Shown here: positions 1 through 11,745 of the stretch, one piece after another
How the letters are laid out: each line of letters opens with the position of its first letter
Numbering within the stretch: position 1 is the stretch's first letter
From: Rutidosis leptorrhynchoides
Taxonomy: Eukaryota > Streptophyta > Magnoliopsida > Asterales > Asteraceae
Assembly (NCBI RefSeq): GCF_046630445.1
Contig: NC_092335.1
Location: 34,870,501 to 34,934,500, forward strand
Direction: 5' to 3'
Length of the DNA: 64,000 bases
The notes under the pieces: model-generated
Databases searched by the model: none
Seen by the model: the letters and a program-made list of their open reading frames with translations, nothing else
What the model was told of the DNA's origin: nothing
Position numbers and translations under genes: made by a program

Positions 1-986
1 ACCTATAAATTATTAAATATAATAATTATATCACTAATAATATATAAATTTTGTTCGATTACAATTATATGTGTTAATATATATATAAATGTTATAAGTT
101 CGTGAATCCGAGGCCAACCCTGCATTGTTCAGTTGTTCAATGCCGCCATATGTATTTTTACTACAAAATACAGTATTGTGAGTTTCATTACTCCCTTTTT
201 AAATGCTTTTGCAATATATATTTTTGGGACTGAGAATACATGCGCTTTTATAAATGTTTTACGAAATAGACACAAGTAATCGAAACTACGTTATATGGTT
301 GGATGATCGAAGCCGAATATGCCCATTTTGCTTGGTAGCCTAAGAATTAGTAAACCGATCTACTAATTGACGCGAATCCTAAAGATAGATCTATTGGGCC
401 TAACAAACCCCATCCGTTGTAGCGGATGCTTTAGTACTTCGATGTTGTTTTATCATGTCCGATGGATGTCCCGGAATGATAGGGGATATTCTTATATGCA
501 TCTTGTTAATGTCGGTTACCAGGTGTTCAATCCATATGAATGATTTTTGTCTCTATGCATGGGACGTATATTTATGAGAAATGGAAATGAAAATCTTGTG
601 GTCTATTAAAATGATGAAAATGATCGATTATGATAAACTAATGAACTCACCAACCTTTTAGTTGACACTTTAAAGCATGTTTATTCTCATGTATGAAAGA
701 AATCTTCCGCTGTGCATTTGCTCATTTTAGAGATATTACTTGGAGTCATTCATGACATATTTCAAAAGACGTTGCATTCGAGTCGTTGAGTTCATCAAGA
801 TTAATATTAAGTCAATTATAGTTGGATATATTATGAAGTGGTATGCATGCCGTCAACCTCCGATGTAATTAAAGTTTGTCTTTTTAAAAACGAATGCAAT
901 GTTTGTAAAATGTATCATATAGAGGTCAAGAACCTCTCGATGTAACCAAATGTAATGTATTCGTCCAGATGGATTAGGACGGGTCA
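1..986 (+). mobile_element. 3' portion of a Ty3-type LTR (5' end outside window)
   Basis: This matches, in the same order, the 3' half of the LTRs at 1936-4247 and 5750-8975 and the minus-strand LTR at 60520-63719. Shared parts are the GTGAGTTTCATTACTCC segment near 178, 'ttttgggactgagaatacatgc' near 222, TCTTCCGCTGT near 700, a 'catatagaggtcaa' block near 915 and a terminal GGGTCA. It is closest to the element at 60520-63719 (both have CTTTAGTACTTCGA and 'gacgcgaatcctaaa'). The end at 986 is placed by the TG...CA rule and by homology. Whether it is a solo LTR or the end of a full element cannot be seen. It abuts coding-like sequence directly, so it probably inserted into the RPA-like gene. 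Confidence 0.75.
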
Positions 987-1805
987 TGAAAATAGTCCAA
1001 GGGTATGATCAAGCCCATGAAATACCACCACCCATACAAGCAATTGCAGGACAAAAACACACGTTTCAGTTCCGCTACAACCCGCAATCAAGGAAAAACT
1101 ATCCAGAGTTCATTGTTGTGAGGCTGCTAGATGAAATTTTGGAACCCGTTCTAAACATACCTCCAGCTAACATACCGACAATTGCTCAGACAACAGGTTT
1201 GCCTCTTAAAAACACCAGCCTCATTCTTTTTTGGCACTCTAATATTTGAACACTGCTATTATATATTATGAGGTATACTTTTCGTACCGTATAATTGCCA
1301 GCTGAAAAAAAATTGAAACTGTCAAAAAAAATGAACGCTTACTCTTTCTTAGATCCTAATTAGATCTCAAATATTGTGAACTCACAAGCAATTGTTGTCC
1401 AGCAACTTATTCTAAAGTTACATTGTTTGCAATTTTCTGCCGCTTCGAATATTGTAAACACTTACGCTAACTGCTCTAACAATATAACTCTGTTTGTGTT
1501 TTAAGGTTTCTATCCTGTTATAATTATGCGCGGGTGTTTGTAACACAATTATCGTAATAAAAGTCATTATTTTGCTTAACGCAGGCTCGGAAACCATAAT
1601 GACTCCACCACCACAACCGTTGGAACAACGAGAAAAAGGCCTGGAAACCATGATGACTCCACCACCACAGCAGTTGGAACAACAACCAAAAACAAAACAA
1701 GGAACATCCAAGAAAACAGTTAGGCGGGTTCTATTTACTGAGGACTCGGATGAAGGAAAGGCCACAACAAAGAAGCCTCGCGGTGAACAAAGACAGAAGA
1801 AGTAG
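987..1805 (+). pseudogene. RPA70-like (replication protein A large subunit) C-terminal gene fragment, two exons
   Basis: Two exon-like blocks join in phase. The first runs from the LTR edge to 1196 (before GTTTGC), the second from 1585 (after TTAACGCAG) to the stop at 1803-1805. The split codon (one base plus two) gives an uninterrupted frame. The first block has a GQKHTFQFRYNPQSRK stretch and the second a Pro/Gln-rich then basic tail with TPPPQ repeated twice and RRVLFTEDSDEG. This resembles the C-terminal end of plant RPA1-like OB-fold proteins, which are abundant as single genes and as Helitron cargo. The N-terminal domains are missing because an LTR abuts at 986. No Helitron end was identified. 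Family assignment is by recognition only, and the fragment is probably non-functional. Confidence 0.5.
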
Positions 1806-1930
1806 GTTGCTGGTGCCAATCTTTTGGGATTAACATGTAATCCAAAACAACTCAAGTACCTTCATATAGATTGAAGGCCTTTTCTAATGTATGTAAATTA
1901 TGTGTGTCGTAGCTATGTATGACTGAATTT

Positions 1931-2870
1931 CTAGATGTGATGACCCGGAAATTTCTGACCAAATTTAAACTTAATCTTTAATGTTTCCGACACGATAAGC
2001 AAAGTCCATGAAGTTGAATCTCAAAATTTTGAACTATTCAATTACCCTTCGATTGTTCTCAATGATTCGCGAACAATTATATGTAAATAGATACATATAC
2101 TATAACTTGAAAACGTAACAAAGTGTTATGAAAATGATACTGTGCATTAACCTTATTGGTTTGATTATCTGATTAATATTTAGATAAGTTAACTAAAACG
2201 TTTAAGATGAACCAGTAAAACACTAATATGCTACAGTATTTTCGAATTGCTACAGTACCCGAAAAGCTACAGTGTTTTCAAAAATCACTATTTGCTACAG
2301 TAAAATTTACTTTGCTACAGTGAATTGCTACAGTAACTTTGCTATAGTAAACACTATTTTAAAAATGAAAATGTATATATGTATATGTATATACTACGAG
2401 ACAATAATTTATAGAAGTAAATGACCAAAACACTCGAAAGTTTAAGATACACTTTGAGTGATATAATTTAGGGATAATTTAAGATTATATTTTGACAAAG
2501 GTACGTGTCCCAAAATGTAAATTACAAGTTTTCTCAGTGTACGAAGGGACATTCGAAAAACCGGAACCGGGACATAAGTCCAGTGACAACGTACGAATCA
2601 TCGGTACCAAAATTACAAGTTAATTATACACGTAAATATAATATATTATATAATTAATTATTTAAATTATATATATTATATTTATATTTTATTATGTCGA
2701 CGAACTAGATTACAAACAAGTTGTGAGCTGGAGAATCTTCCCATGCGATCGCATGGGAAATGGTCATGAAGGCCATGCGATCGCATGGCAGTCTGGGTCA
2801 GGCACTCTCTATAAATTCGATCGATTTCAGCTTAGTTTTACACACTTATATATTCATTTTACTCCGTAAA

Positions 2871-2928
<58 letters not shown>

Positions 2929-4252
2929 GATTATTATTATTATTATTAATCTTATTATTATTAGTATTATTAATAGTATTATACATAAAATACTACGACG
3001 AAGTCATGAGCGTGTCACTTTTAAAATGGTTTTCAAGCGTGATAGAGTTAAGGAAATTATGGGTTATTGCCAAGGTGGTTATGGGAAATGTTCGGGGGTA
3101 TATTCACGAGTCAAACCTAGTGTTTATCATCTCCATTACGTCTACGTACTTTCCTACAATATTGAATCTCAATATTGATACGTTGAGATCTACGATTATT
3201 TGATATTCCGAGTTTCGGTCACATTACGATGAACAACTTTATGTGCTGCTAAGGTGAGTTTCATAAGATCCCTTTTACTCTCTACATTTTTGGGCTGAGA
3301 ATATATGCAAATGCTTTATTAACCAATATACAATATTTATATACGTGAGTTTCATTGATCCCTTTTTAATTGCTTTTGCAATATATATTTTTGGGCTGAG
3401 AATACATGCACTTTATTTTAAACGCAATGGATACAAGTACATACTAAATTCTACACTGAGTTTGAACCGAAAATCCCTTAGCTTTGGTAACTGTTAACTG
3501 CCAGTTATAAGAACTGGTGGGCGCGAGTAGTAGTATATGGATCCATAGGGCTTGACATCCCCGTTCGAGCTAGAGCGCTAGCCTTTTAACGGACGTATGC
3601 TATTTGAGAAGCGTACACGTTGGTTTGCGTGTATTATTAAGATGATTATACAAAGGGTACAAATTATATATATGTTAAAGTTTAGTTACCAGGGTGCTCA
3701 ATTTCGTAGAATATTTTGATAAACATTTCTGGATGAAACAACTGAAATCTTGTGATCCACTTTTATATAATCTATTGATAAACGTTTCTGGATGAAACAA
3801 CTGAAATCTTGTGATCCACTTTTATATACAGATTATGCGAAACACTAAAACTATGAACTCACCAACCTTTATGTTGACACTTGTTAGCATGTTTATTCTC
3901 AGGTTCCCTAGAAGTCTTCCGCTGTTTGCTTATATGTTAGACAAGCTATGTGCATGGAGTCATACATGGCATATTTTTCAAGGAAACGTTGCATTCACCA
4001 AATCATCACCATGTATCTTATTTTGACTGCATTGTCAATGGAAGTACTATTGTAAACTATTATTTACAGTGATTGTCTATATGTAGAAATTATCAGATGT
4101 CGAAAACCTTTGATTTAAATATTTATTTATGGTGTGCCTTTTCAAAAGAATGCAATGTTTACAAAACGTATCATATAGAGGTCAAATACCTCGCAATGAA
4201 ATCAATGAATGACGTATTGTCCATATGGATTTGGAGCGATCGTCACACTAGA
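1931..4252 (+). mobile_element. Solo LTR, Ty3-type family, copy 1 (LTR 1936-4247; TSD CTAGA)
   Basis: The LTR starts TGTGATGACCC at 1936 and ends GATCGTCACA at 4247. It is bounded by perfect 5-bp duplications CTAGA at 1931-1935 and 4248-4252. It is 2312 bp, with no internal domain and no second LTR, so it is a solo LTR. Its sequence aligns with the copy at 5750-8975 over most of its length; copy 1 lacks two blocks present in copy 2 and has a private GCTACAGT cluster at 2229-2352. Inside are paired CCATGCGATCGCATGG palindromes (2740-2789), an (ATT)n tract, and a candidate intron (donor 3254, acceptor 3902). Orientation is inferred from the order of these landmarks in the plus-strand LTR at 23080-25347. 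Confidence 0.93.
2874..2928. repeat. (ATT)n microsatellite inside solo LTR copy 1
   Basis: This is an almost pure trinucleotide run. The longer copy in the sister LTR is at 7070-7256, so the tract expands or contracts between copies. Confidence 0.95.
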
Positions 4253-4869
4253 CTATCGTCAACCACTCTGCGCTGTAAATTATGGTACTTTCTTAGGTTT
4301 GTAATCGTTCCTAAAACAGTTGGTTGTGTAACCTATGTTCACTTTGTAACCTTAGTGTGCTTGACTTTTCAAATCGGAATATGCAGAATGTTTAATGAAT
4401 GTCAGTAATTTCTTAGTTTTGTAATCGCTACTAAAACACTTTGTAGTGGTTCCTAAAACACTTGATCATGTGCCTATTCCACAACTATGCAATGCTTTAA
4501 GTATACTAGAAATTTGCACTCTAACATACCAAGGAATCAAACAAAAATAGTGAAATAACATATAAATCAAAACATTTTGTTTGAGGACTAAAAAGTAGTT
4601 CAACAATTGCAAATACCACTAAAATAAAGGGACACAATTTGTATACGCTGGAAATATCTATTTTAGAGGGAAACTTGGATCCGGTTCACTTAAAAATATC
4701 TACCTACAAATAAACCGAGTATTTAAAACACCATCCCCTCATTTGCTCAAGTAAGAAACGCACATGATTACAAAGATCTCTTCAACTGCTACCATCTCTT
4801 TCCTTGAAAAGCCTTCTCAAACGCCATCATTTACTTCCAGACAATCATCATCTACACTCAACCCCTTCA
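4253..4869 (+). promoter_or_regulatory. Upstream region and 5' leader of B3-like gene A
   Basis: This stretch lies between solo LTR copy 1 and the candidate ATG at 4870. No ORF of interest was seen. The last 130 bases become pyrimidine/AC-rich ('ttcaactgctaccatctct'), typical of a plant 5' UTR. The layout resembles the leader of gene B near 10330-10432. The promoter itself was not located. Confidence 0.35.
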
Positions 4870-6488
4870 ATGGCGAATTCAGGTTATTCCTTTTTCTCAA
4901 ACAACATTTAGGTTACTTCATGTACTATGCATTCATATGAGTGATTGTTGATATGAAACCCTAAAATCATTTACTCAAACTTTATAATGTCATAGGTGCT
5001 GTTTATGCTGTTAATTTGCACATACATTTAGTGTTTGTATTCGACTTTCATTGTAAACTAAACTTATAGGATAAACGATTCACATCTTCGTTCCTATTAA
5101 ATATGTGTCAAGGCTTATAATTGTTAGTTTAGTTTCCATTTTATAAAAAAGTTTATTGTAGGAATACTGATTTTACAAGTTTTACACATGAAAATAAGTC
5201 AAATTAATGCCCTTTGTCAAACATCATTTGTGTTACTTAACAGTTGGCCATAGGCTTTACATTCAAACCAGTTTTTGTGGATATGAAACCCTAAAAAATT
5301 TGACTCGAGTTTTATAATTCCATGAATGCATTTTGTGTCCTTAAGTTACATATAAAATAACTGTCTGTATTTAGCTTTCATTATAAAATAAACTTATAAC
5401 TGAAACTGAATAGCTGTTGGTTTAGTTTCTGTTTTTAACACATTATTATTGAAGTAGCCATCATGTTACAACACTCAGAATGCTTTAAAAGGCTACCGTG
5501 ATTTTAACTGCACATCAAATATAATTATAAATTACAATAGCTGACTAAACATGTGTGGCTGCAGACAATCAAGCATCTTCAAGCCTGACTCAAACCCGTG
5601 CTCTAGAACAACTAGCATTTGCTCAGAGATACAACGTCTGGGATACTGTGGATGTGACCTAAGTTTTCTGCAAAATCCCACAAGGAACATTTTGGGTGAG
5701 TTAGTTACATTTCAAGCAAGATTACTTAATAACATTTGCTTATTTTATTTGTGATGACCCGAAAATTTCTGACTAAATTTAAACTTAATCTTTATATGAT
5801 TTAATGTTTCCGACACGATAAGCAAAGTCTATGAAGTTGAATCTCAAAAACTTTGAACTATACAATTACCCTTCGATTGTTCTCAACGATTCGAGAACAA
5901 TTATATGTAAATAGATACATATACTATAACTTGAAAACGTAACAAAGTGTTAAGTAAATGATACTGTGCATTAAACTTATTGGTTTGATTACCTGATTAA
6001 TATATTTAACTACAAAGTTAAAAGATTATGCTAAACGATTGAATTAAAAGATATTTACTGAGTCCCTTAATGATTATGATATTATTACGGGTCTCTGTTG
6101 TAAGGTCCACGTTGATTTGGGAAATCATTCATGTTTAACGGTATTCGGAATTAATGGTAAAGTGTTGGTTTAAATAACGTAATTTGGACACATATAATAA
6201 TAAGGAATATTAATTGTTAGAATTAGATATATGAATAACTAGCAAAGTGTATTTAAAACGTGTTTATATATATATTTGATATATTTGATTTCAAATTAAT
6301 TAAGTAAACAATTGTTACGCTCTCTTATGGATTCGATTGAAATTTAGTTATGTCATATAGTACATAAAGAAGTAATAAATGCTAGTACATAGATGAACTA
6401 CTTAGTTAAGTTTTAAAATAAAAACGTCATATGATATAATAAATTTGAGATTAATTTAATTATAAAACGTTTTGAGTAAAAAGGATAC

Positions 6489-6577
<89 letters not shown>
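6489..6577. repeat. (TA)n microsatellite inside solo LTR copy 2
   Basis: About 85 bases of almost pure TA repeat. The corresponding place in copy 1 has only a short TA/TG run near 2370-2395. Confidence 0.95.
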
Positions 6578-6582
<5 letters not shown>

Positions 6583-7069
6583 GTATATATAACGAGGCAA
6601 TAATTTATAGAAGTAAATGTCCAAAACACTCGAAAGTTTAAGATATACTTTGAGTGGTATAGTTTATGGATACCTTAAGGCTATATTTTGACAAAGGTAC
6701 GTGACACGAAACGTAAAATGCAAGTTTTCTAAATGTACGAAAGAACGTTCGAAAAACCGGAACCAGGACATAAGTCGAGTGATGACGTACGACTTATCGG
6801 AACTAAAATTACAAATCAACTATGCACGTGAATTTAATATAATATATAATTAATTATTTAAATTATATATATTATATATTTATTTATATGTCGACGAGCT
6901 AGTTGCCAAAATTATGTGAGCTGGAAAAATGGGCCATGCGATCGCATGGCCAATGGCCTTTAGAACCATGCGATCGCATGGGGTCTGGGGACAGGCCACA
7001 CCTATAAAAGCTCGATCAAAATTGCTTCTGTTTTGATTCAATTACTCCGTAAGTATTTATTTATTTTAT

Positions 7070-7072
7070 TTA

Positions 7073-7163
<91 letters not shown>

Positions 7164-7180
7164 ATTAATATTATTATTAA

Positions 7181-7255
<75 letters not shown>

Positions 7256-7256
7256 G
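7070..7256. repeat. (ATT)n microsatellite inside solo LTR copy 2
   Basis: Nearly 190 bases of TTA/ATT repeats with a few AAT interruptions near 7161-7185. Open frames here are poly-Leu or poly-Asn artefacts. Confidence 0.95.
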
Positions 7257-9479
7257 ATTAATATTATTATTATTAATCTTATTATTATTATTAGAAATAT
7301 TATACATAAAATACTACGACGAGGTCATGAGCGGGTCACTTTTGAAATGGGTTTTCGAGCGGGATAGAGCTAAGGAAACTATGGGTTATAGCTATGGAGG
7401 TTATGGGTAACGTTCATGGGTATTGTTCGCAAGTCAGACCTAGTGTTTATCATATCTGTTGCGTCTACGTACTTTCCTACAATATTGAATCACAATATTG
7501 ATACGTGAGCATTCATATCTTATTTATTGTATATTAATTGTGTATCCATGTCTAGTGCTCGAGTATATAAATTTTGCATGCTTGTATGCTAAATTTTATC
7601 GTTAAACAGTTTATGATGAATCACGAATTAAATACATATATTACTGGTAAAAGGTATATGATATACATGTTTTTGGAAAGCTGGCGAAAAATCAATAACT
7701 TTTCATTTAGAAATCGTGTAATTTCGATGAACGGATTAAAAGATATGATCAACTGAATTATGATTGACGTTAATTGAAATTGCTTTTGAATCTGCAATTA
7801 AGATTTAAACAACTTGTTTACGAGATTGATAAATTGGATTTTTGAATATTACCAACCGAGTAAATGAATCCTTATATAAGGTACATCTCGTTTTGTTGAA
7901 CTTTTGTCAAAATTGACTTTTTGAAATGACTTTTGATAACTTTTGTATGTCGATCTCGAGCATTAGGATTGTGATACACTATGACCTGACCTAGCTTGAT
8001 AGACATTTATTGACCAACATATGTTCTCTAGGTTGAGATCTACGATTAATTGGTAATCCGAGTTTCGGTCACATTTTGGTGAACAACTTTATATGCTGCT
8101 AAGGTGAGTTTCATTTGCTCCCTTTTTAATTGCTTTTGCAATCTATATTTTTGGGCTGAGAATACATACACTTTATTTTAAACGCAATGGACATAAGTAC
8201 ATACTAAATTCTACACCGAGTTTGAACCGAAAATCCCTTAGCTTTGGTAACTAGTAACTGCCGGTTATAAGAACTGGTGGGCGTGAGTAGTAGTATATGG
8301 ATCCATAGGGCTTGACATCCCCGTCTATTCCAGGTATAGAAACCCTAGCCTGAACTATAAAACAGACGTATGCTATTTGAGTTTAGTACACGTTGGTTTG
8401 CGTGTATTGTACATGTTGGTTGCATGTATGTTAAAACAGGGGTACTTATTATATAGACGTTAAAGTTTAGTTACCAAGGTGCTCAATCTTATAGAATAAT
8501 TTGATAAATGTTTCTGGATGAAACAACTGAAATCTTGTGATCCACCTTTACATACAGATTATACGAAACAATAAAACTATGAACTGACCAACCTTTGTGT
8601 TGACACTTGTTAGCATGTTTATTCTCAGGTTTCCTAGAAGTCTTCCGCTGTTTGCATATATTTTAGACAAGCTATGTGCATGGAGTCTTACATGACATAT
8701 TTTTCAAGGAAACGTTGCATTCACCAAATCATCACCATGTATCTTATTTTGACTGCATTGTCAACGGAAGTATCATTGTAAACTATTATATTACGGTGAT
8801 TGTCTATATGTAGAAATCATCAGATGTCGAAAACCTTTGATTTAAATATTCATTTATGGTGTGCCTTTTCAAAAGAATGCAATGTTTACAAAACGTATCA
8901 TATAGAGGTCAAATACCACGCAATGAAATCGATGAATGACGTGTTCGTCCATATGGATTTGGAGCGATCGTCACATTATTTATTTTGCTAAACTTTTATT
9001 CAAGTAAGATAGTGGAGTTTAGAATGTGGTTCTTTCTGTGTGGTGATGTTTAGAACATTTATTTTCACAAAACATGAACAATTTTAAAATGGTGGCTTCC
9101 GCTTTCAGAAAAAAAATATGATACCAATTCGTTTTTGTTGCAAGTTAACATCAATTTATTGACAACTTAGTAATTAGTTTTTTTGCATCTATCTAAAATA
9201 TTTAATACTGGTGTGGTTCAGGAACTGCGTGCAGAATTAAATCAACTTAGAGAGCTCAAAGCTGGATGCAGCTATCCATGTCTGGATCTTGAAGGCGAGA
9301 TCCATACGTGGGGTTTGATTCAGGCTAGTGGTGCAAGGAAGAAAGAACTGTTGGTTTATGTGGGTTGGCGATTGTTTCTGGCTAACACTGGGTACGTTGC
9401 AGGCGATACATTGATGATCGGGTTCTCCAGAAGGCTGCAGACTTTTTTCCTCGTTCTGGATGGAAAGCACCTGCTTTAG

Positions 9480-10330
9480 AAATCTGTTTCGGGTAGATTG
9501 TCTTTTGGTGGATCAAGTTTAGGTTTCTTTTGTTCATAATGTTGATAGGCGGTTTGGATTTGACCTTTTGTGTGTAATTATGGATATATTTGTGTAGTCT
9601 TTTTGAACCGGCAACATGGAGTAAATGGAAGCTTGTAATAGGTAGCTATTGCCAAATGTAAACGATGGTACGTTTAATACCTATGAACTGTGATGTAACT
9701 TACCTCTAAACTTTAGTACCTACGAATGTATGTAGTTAACCTATTGTGATGTAACTTGCCTCTTCACTTTAAAACCTATGAATATATGTAGTTAAAATTT
9801 CTGATATGCACTCCAACGAATATTGTAAACACCTACACCAAATGGTCAAACAATATAACTCTATTTGTCTTTTCAGATTTGTATCATGTTCTAATTATGC
9901 GCTGGTGTTTGTAACAATAACCGTAATGACTACACCACAGCAGTTGGAACAACAACAAATAGCCTCGAAAACCGCTGTAAATTAATCGCGTATTGCCCAT
10001 CGTTTAGACTTTACTCTCATTGATCCGTTCAAGCTTTTCGAATCATTGTTTATTCATGTGTGGATTTGCAATTTCCAATTGCAATTACACAGCAAATCAT
10101 TTTCCTTTCTACTTTTTATAAGTAATTAATGTAACTGTTAAAATTATTTGAGACCTTAATCTGAAAGTGTGTTCGATGCTCACAGTTTTGCAGATAATGG
10201 GCCGGTTTACTCTTCATATCCGTATAATTGTCGACCCAAGCCAGATATAGCCCATTTTACAGATATTAAATACGTGTATCCGTTTAACCCCACCCCTTGA
10301 ATATTACCGGGATACGAGCTTCCTACATTT
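9480..10330 (+). other. 3' flank of gene A, duplicated tail sequence, upstream region of gene B
   Basis: 9480-9700 resembles the 3' flank of gene B (11746-11920): both have a 'tgtgtaattatggat'-like block, 'aaatggaagct' and 'attgccaaatgtaaa'. 9830-9990 repeats the intron and start of the tail exon of the RPA-like fragment (1440-1690), including the CACAGCAGTTGGAAC word, but its frame is not open. From 10140 on the sequence looks like promoter of gene B. No separate gene was seen. Confidence 0.45.
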
Positions 10331-11124
10331 TTTTATTACTATAGAAGATCAAAAGATCTCACCTGCTCCATTTCCATTAACACACTCCAATAGTCCTCTC
10401 AACAACCGATCGTTCAAGCATAAGCAACTCAGGTTTTTCTATTTTCTTTAACAGCACTTATAATGTTACTTTACGATTTTAGATTTGCTTTACATTTGGA
10501 ACGATGTTTGTTAGTAAAAAAATCTGCTCGATTTGTGTTAGGGTTTATAGCGACGGCATATTTTATTCCACACTTTAAAATAACCAAATACATTTGCACT
10601 TTATTGTTTTTTTTTGTTTGCTTGCACATTAATCGATTTGGTAACAAGTTGTAGTTCGTTGTTAATATCTATATTTGGATTTGCAAACAAAAAATATGCA
10701 GGTCTAATGTCGTGAGCTCAATCCTTATTTTAACTTGAAATCAAATGCTTAGTTTGCATAATAAATGCCTGTTAATTATTTCATCATCTGCAACATTTTA
10801 ACATTAACAATCATATTGACTAGGGTTTACATGACAAATTTTTTTATTAACCACTAATTTAGAGTTAACAAATGTGCATTTTAACTTCACAATTACAACA
10901 TATAAATAATAAATATATACAATTTTATAGAACTTAAATTGTTTTTTACAATAGCACAACATTTACTGTGAAGTTACAGTTTGAGTATGTTAAGATTATT
11001 TTTATTTAAATTCAGGTATTGTTACATACATATTTAGCATAGAAATTTAGGTAAATGCAAATTCTTTTAGTGTGCTATGTATCTAACATTTACTTCTTTA
11101 TGTGCATAATTTAATCAAGAGAAT
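10331..11124 (+). promoter_or_regulatory. 5' leader and 5'-UTR intron candidate of B3-like gene B
   Basis: A pyrimidine/AC-rich leader ends at a plausible donor (AACTCAG|GTTTTT, 10432/10433). An acceptor-like AATCAAG lies just before the ATG at 11125, suggesting a leader intron of about 690 bases. Gene A has a donor with the same TCAG|GTT context after 13 coding bases, so the two genes share this architecture. Confidence 0.35.
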
Positions 11125-11745
11125 ATGGCTCAAAATAGTCCCGATTCCAACAGCACGACTACCCCAAGCACATACGAATTTGGATCCTCTTCACAAATGG
11201 ACCAATCCGATGATAGTTCAGAGGTGATGATCATCACAGAGCAAGAATTTAACGATGCTGTAGGGGAAGATCAACCGTGGATCAGCAATGAAGTCTATGC
11301 TTTCATGACAGTGGGGAAAGCCAGGGTCTGGGTAAGTCACTTTTCTTCCCAAACAATGTTTATTTGAATCAATGTAATTTAATCGTTCTAAAATTCTATA
11401 CATGAGTGCACTAGACAATGTTGCGTATATTTTACATACTATTCTGCATTGCGTAACAATTATAATGTGAATGTTATGCAGCGTCTACCCCAAGAGTTTG
11501 TGACACTGCCAGAGCTGAGGAGCGGTCAGACGTACGAATGTGTTGACATTGAGGACAGAATTTATAAATGGAAGTTGTTGGAAGAAGAATTAAAAAAAAA
11601 AAAAAACCCAAACCTATCGGTTTCATCAGGATGGCTTAAGTTTGTGAACGACAATGGGTATGTTCCTGGAGACGAAGTGTGGATTGTGTTTAACCGTGAG
11701 ATGCGCAGGTTTGAGGTCGCATGGGATGATTACCAGAATGTATAG
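11125..11745 (+). CDS. B3-domain-like protein gene B, two coding exons
   Basis: The ATG at 11125 opens a Ser/Thr/Asp-rich N-terminal exon ending ...KARVW at 11331, before GTAAGT. A 150-base intron ends TTATGCAG at 11481. Exon 2 (11482-11745) continues in phase 0 with RLPQEFVTLPEL, a charged Lys-rich loop, GWLKFVNDNGYVPGD and a final strand, about 156 residues in all. The pattern K/R-LP-F...L...W...GW..FV..N.Y..GD...F fits the plant B3 DNA-binding fold, placing the product as a small nuclear DNA-binding protein of the REM-like kind. There is one B3 unit and no other domain. A run of 15 A at 11592-11606 lies inside the coding exon and is a slippage or assembly-error risk. Gene A upstream is a tandem relative. 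No lesion was seen here. Confidence 0.62.

Larger units (their letters stand above)
5745..8980 (+). mobile_element. Solo LTR, Ty3-type family, copy 2 (LTR 5750-8975; TSD TTATT)
   Basis: The LTR starts TGTGATGACCC at 5750 and ends GATCGTCACA at 8975. It has perfect 5-bp duplications TTATT at 5745-5749 and 8976-8980. Its length is 3226 bp, unusually long, with no coding domain and no partner LTR. It is the same family as 1936-4247. It contains paired palindromes at 6932-6951 and 6966-6981, long (TA)n and (ATT)n tracts, and a candidate intron from 8104 (AAG|GTGAGT) to 8628 (TTATTCTCAG). It sits in intron 2 of the B3-like gene A, on the same strand, so it could affect that gene's transcript. Confidence 0.95.
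4870..9479 (+). pseudogene. B3-domain-like protein gene A, three exons, LTR in intron 2, one in-frame stop
   Basis: Candidate exons are 4870-4882 (ATG plus donor TCAG|GTTATT), 5565-5695 (after GGCTGCAG, before GTGAGT) and 9222-9479 (after TGGTTCAG). All junctions agree in phase and would give about 133 residues. The C-terminal part has KIPQGTFW, then GWRLFLANTGYVAGD and a final hydrophobic strand. This is the order of a plant B3 DNA-binding fold (W/F...GW..F...N....GD....F), REM-like in size. Two anomalies are visible: a TAA in frame at 5660-5662, just before the KIPQ segment, and a 3.2-kb solo LTR (5750-8975) in the second intron. Gene B downstream has the same C-terminal layout and similar 3' flanking sequence. 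Exon 1 is the least certain part. It may be a recent pseudogene, or the stop may be skipped by another splice form. Confidence 0.55.

Noticed and set aside
1418..1855. Minus-strand 145-codon frame
   Set aside because: Antisense to the RPA-like tail exon, which has better composition and splice support on the plus strand.
2760..3203. Leu-rich open frame, and similar ones at 7033-7410 (plus) and 7038-7307 (minus, poly-Asn)
   Set aside because: They are translations of (ATT)n microsatellites inside solo LTRs.
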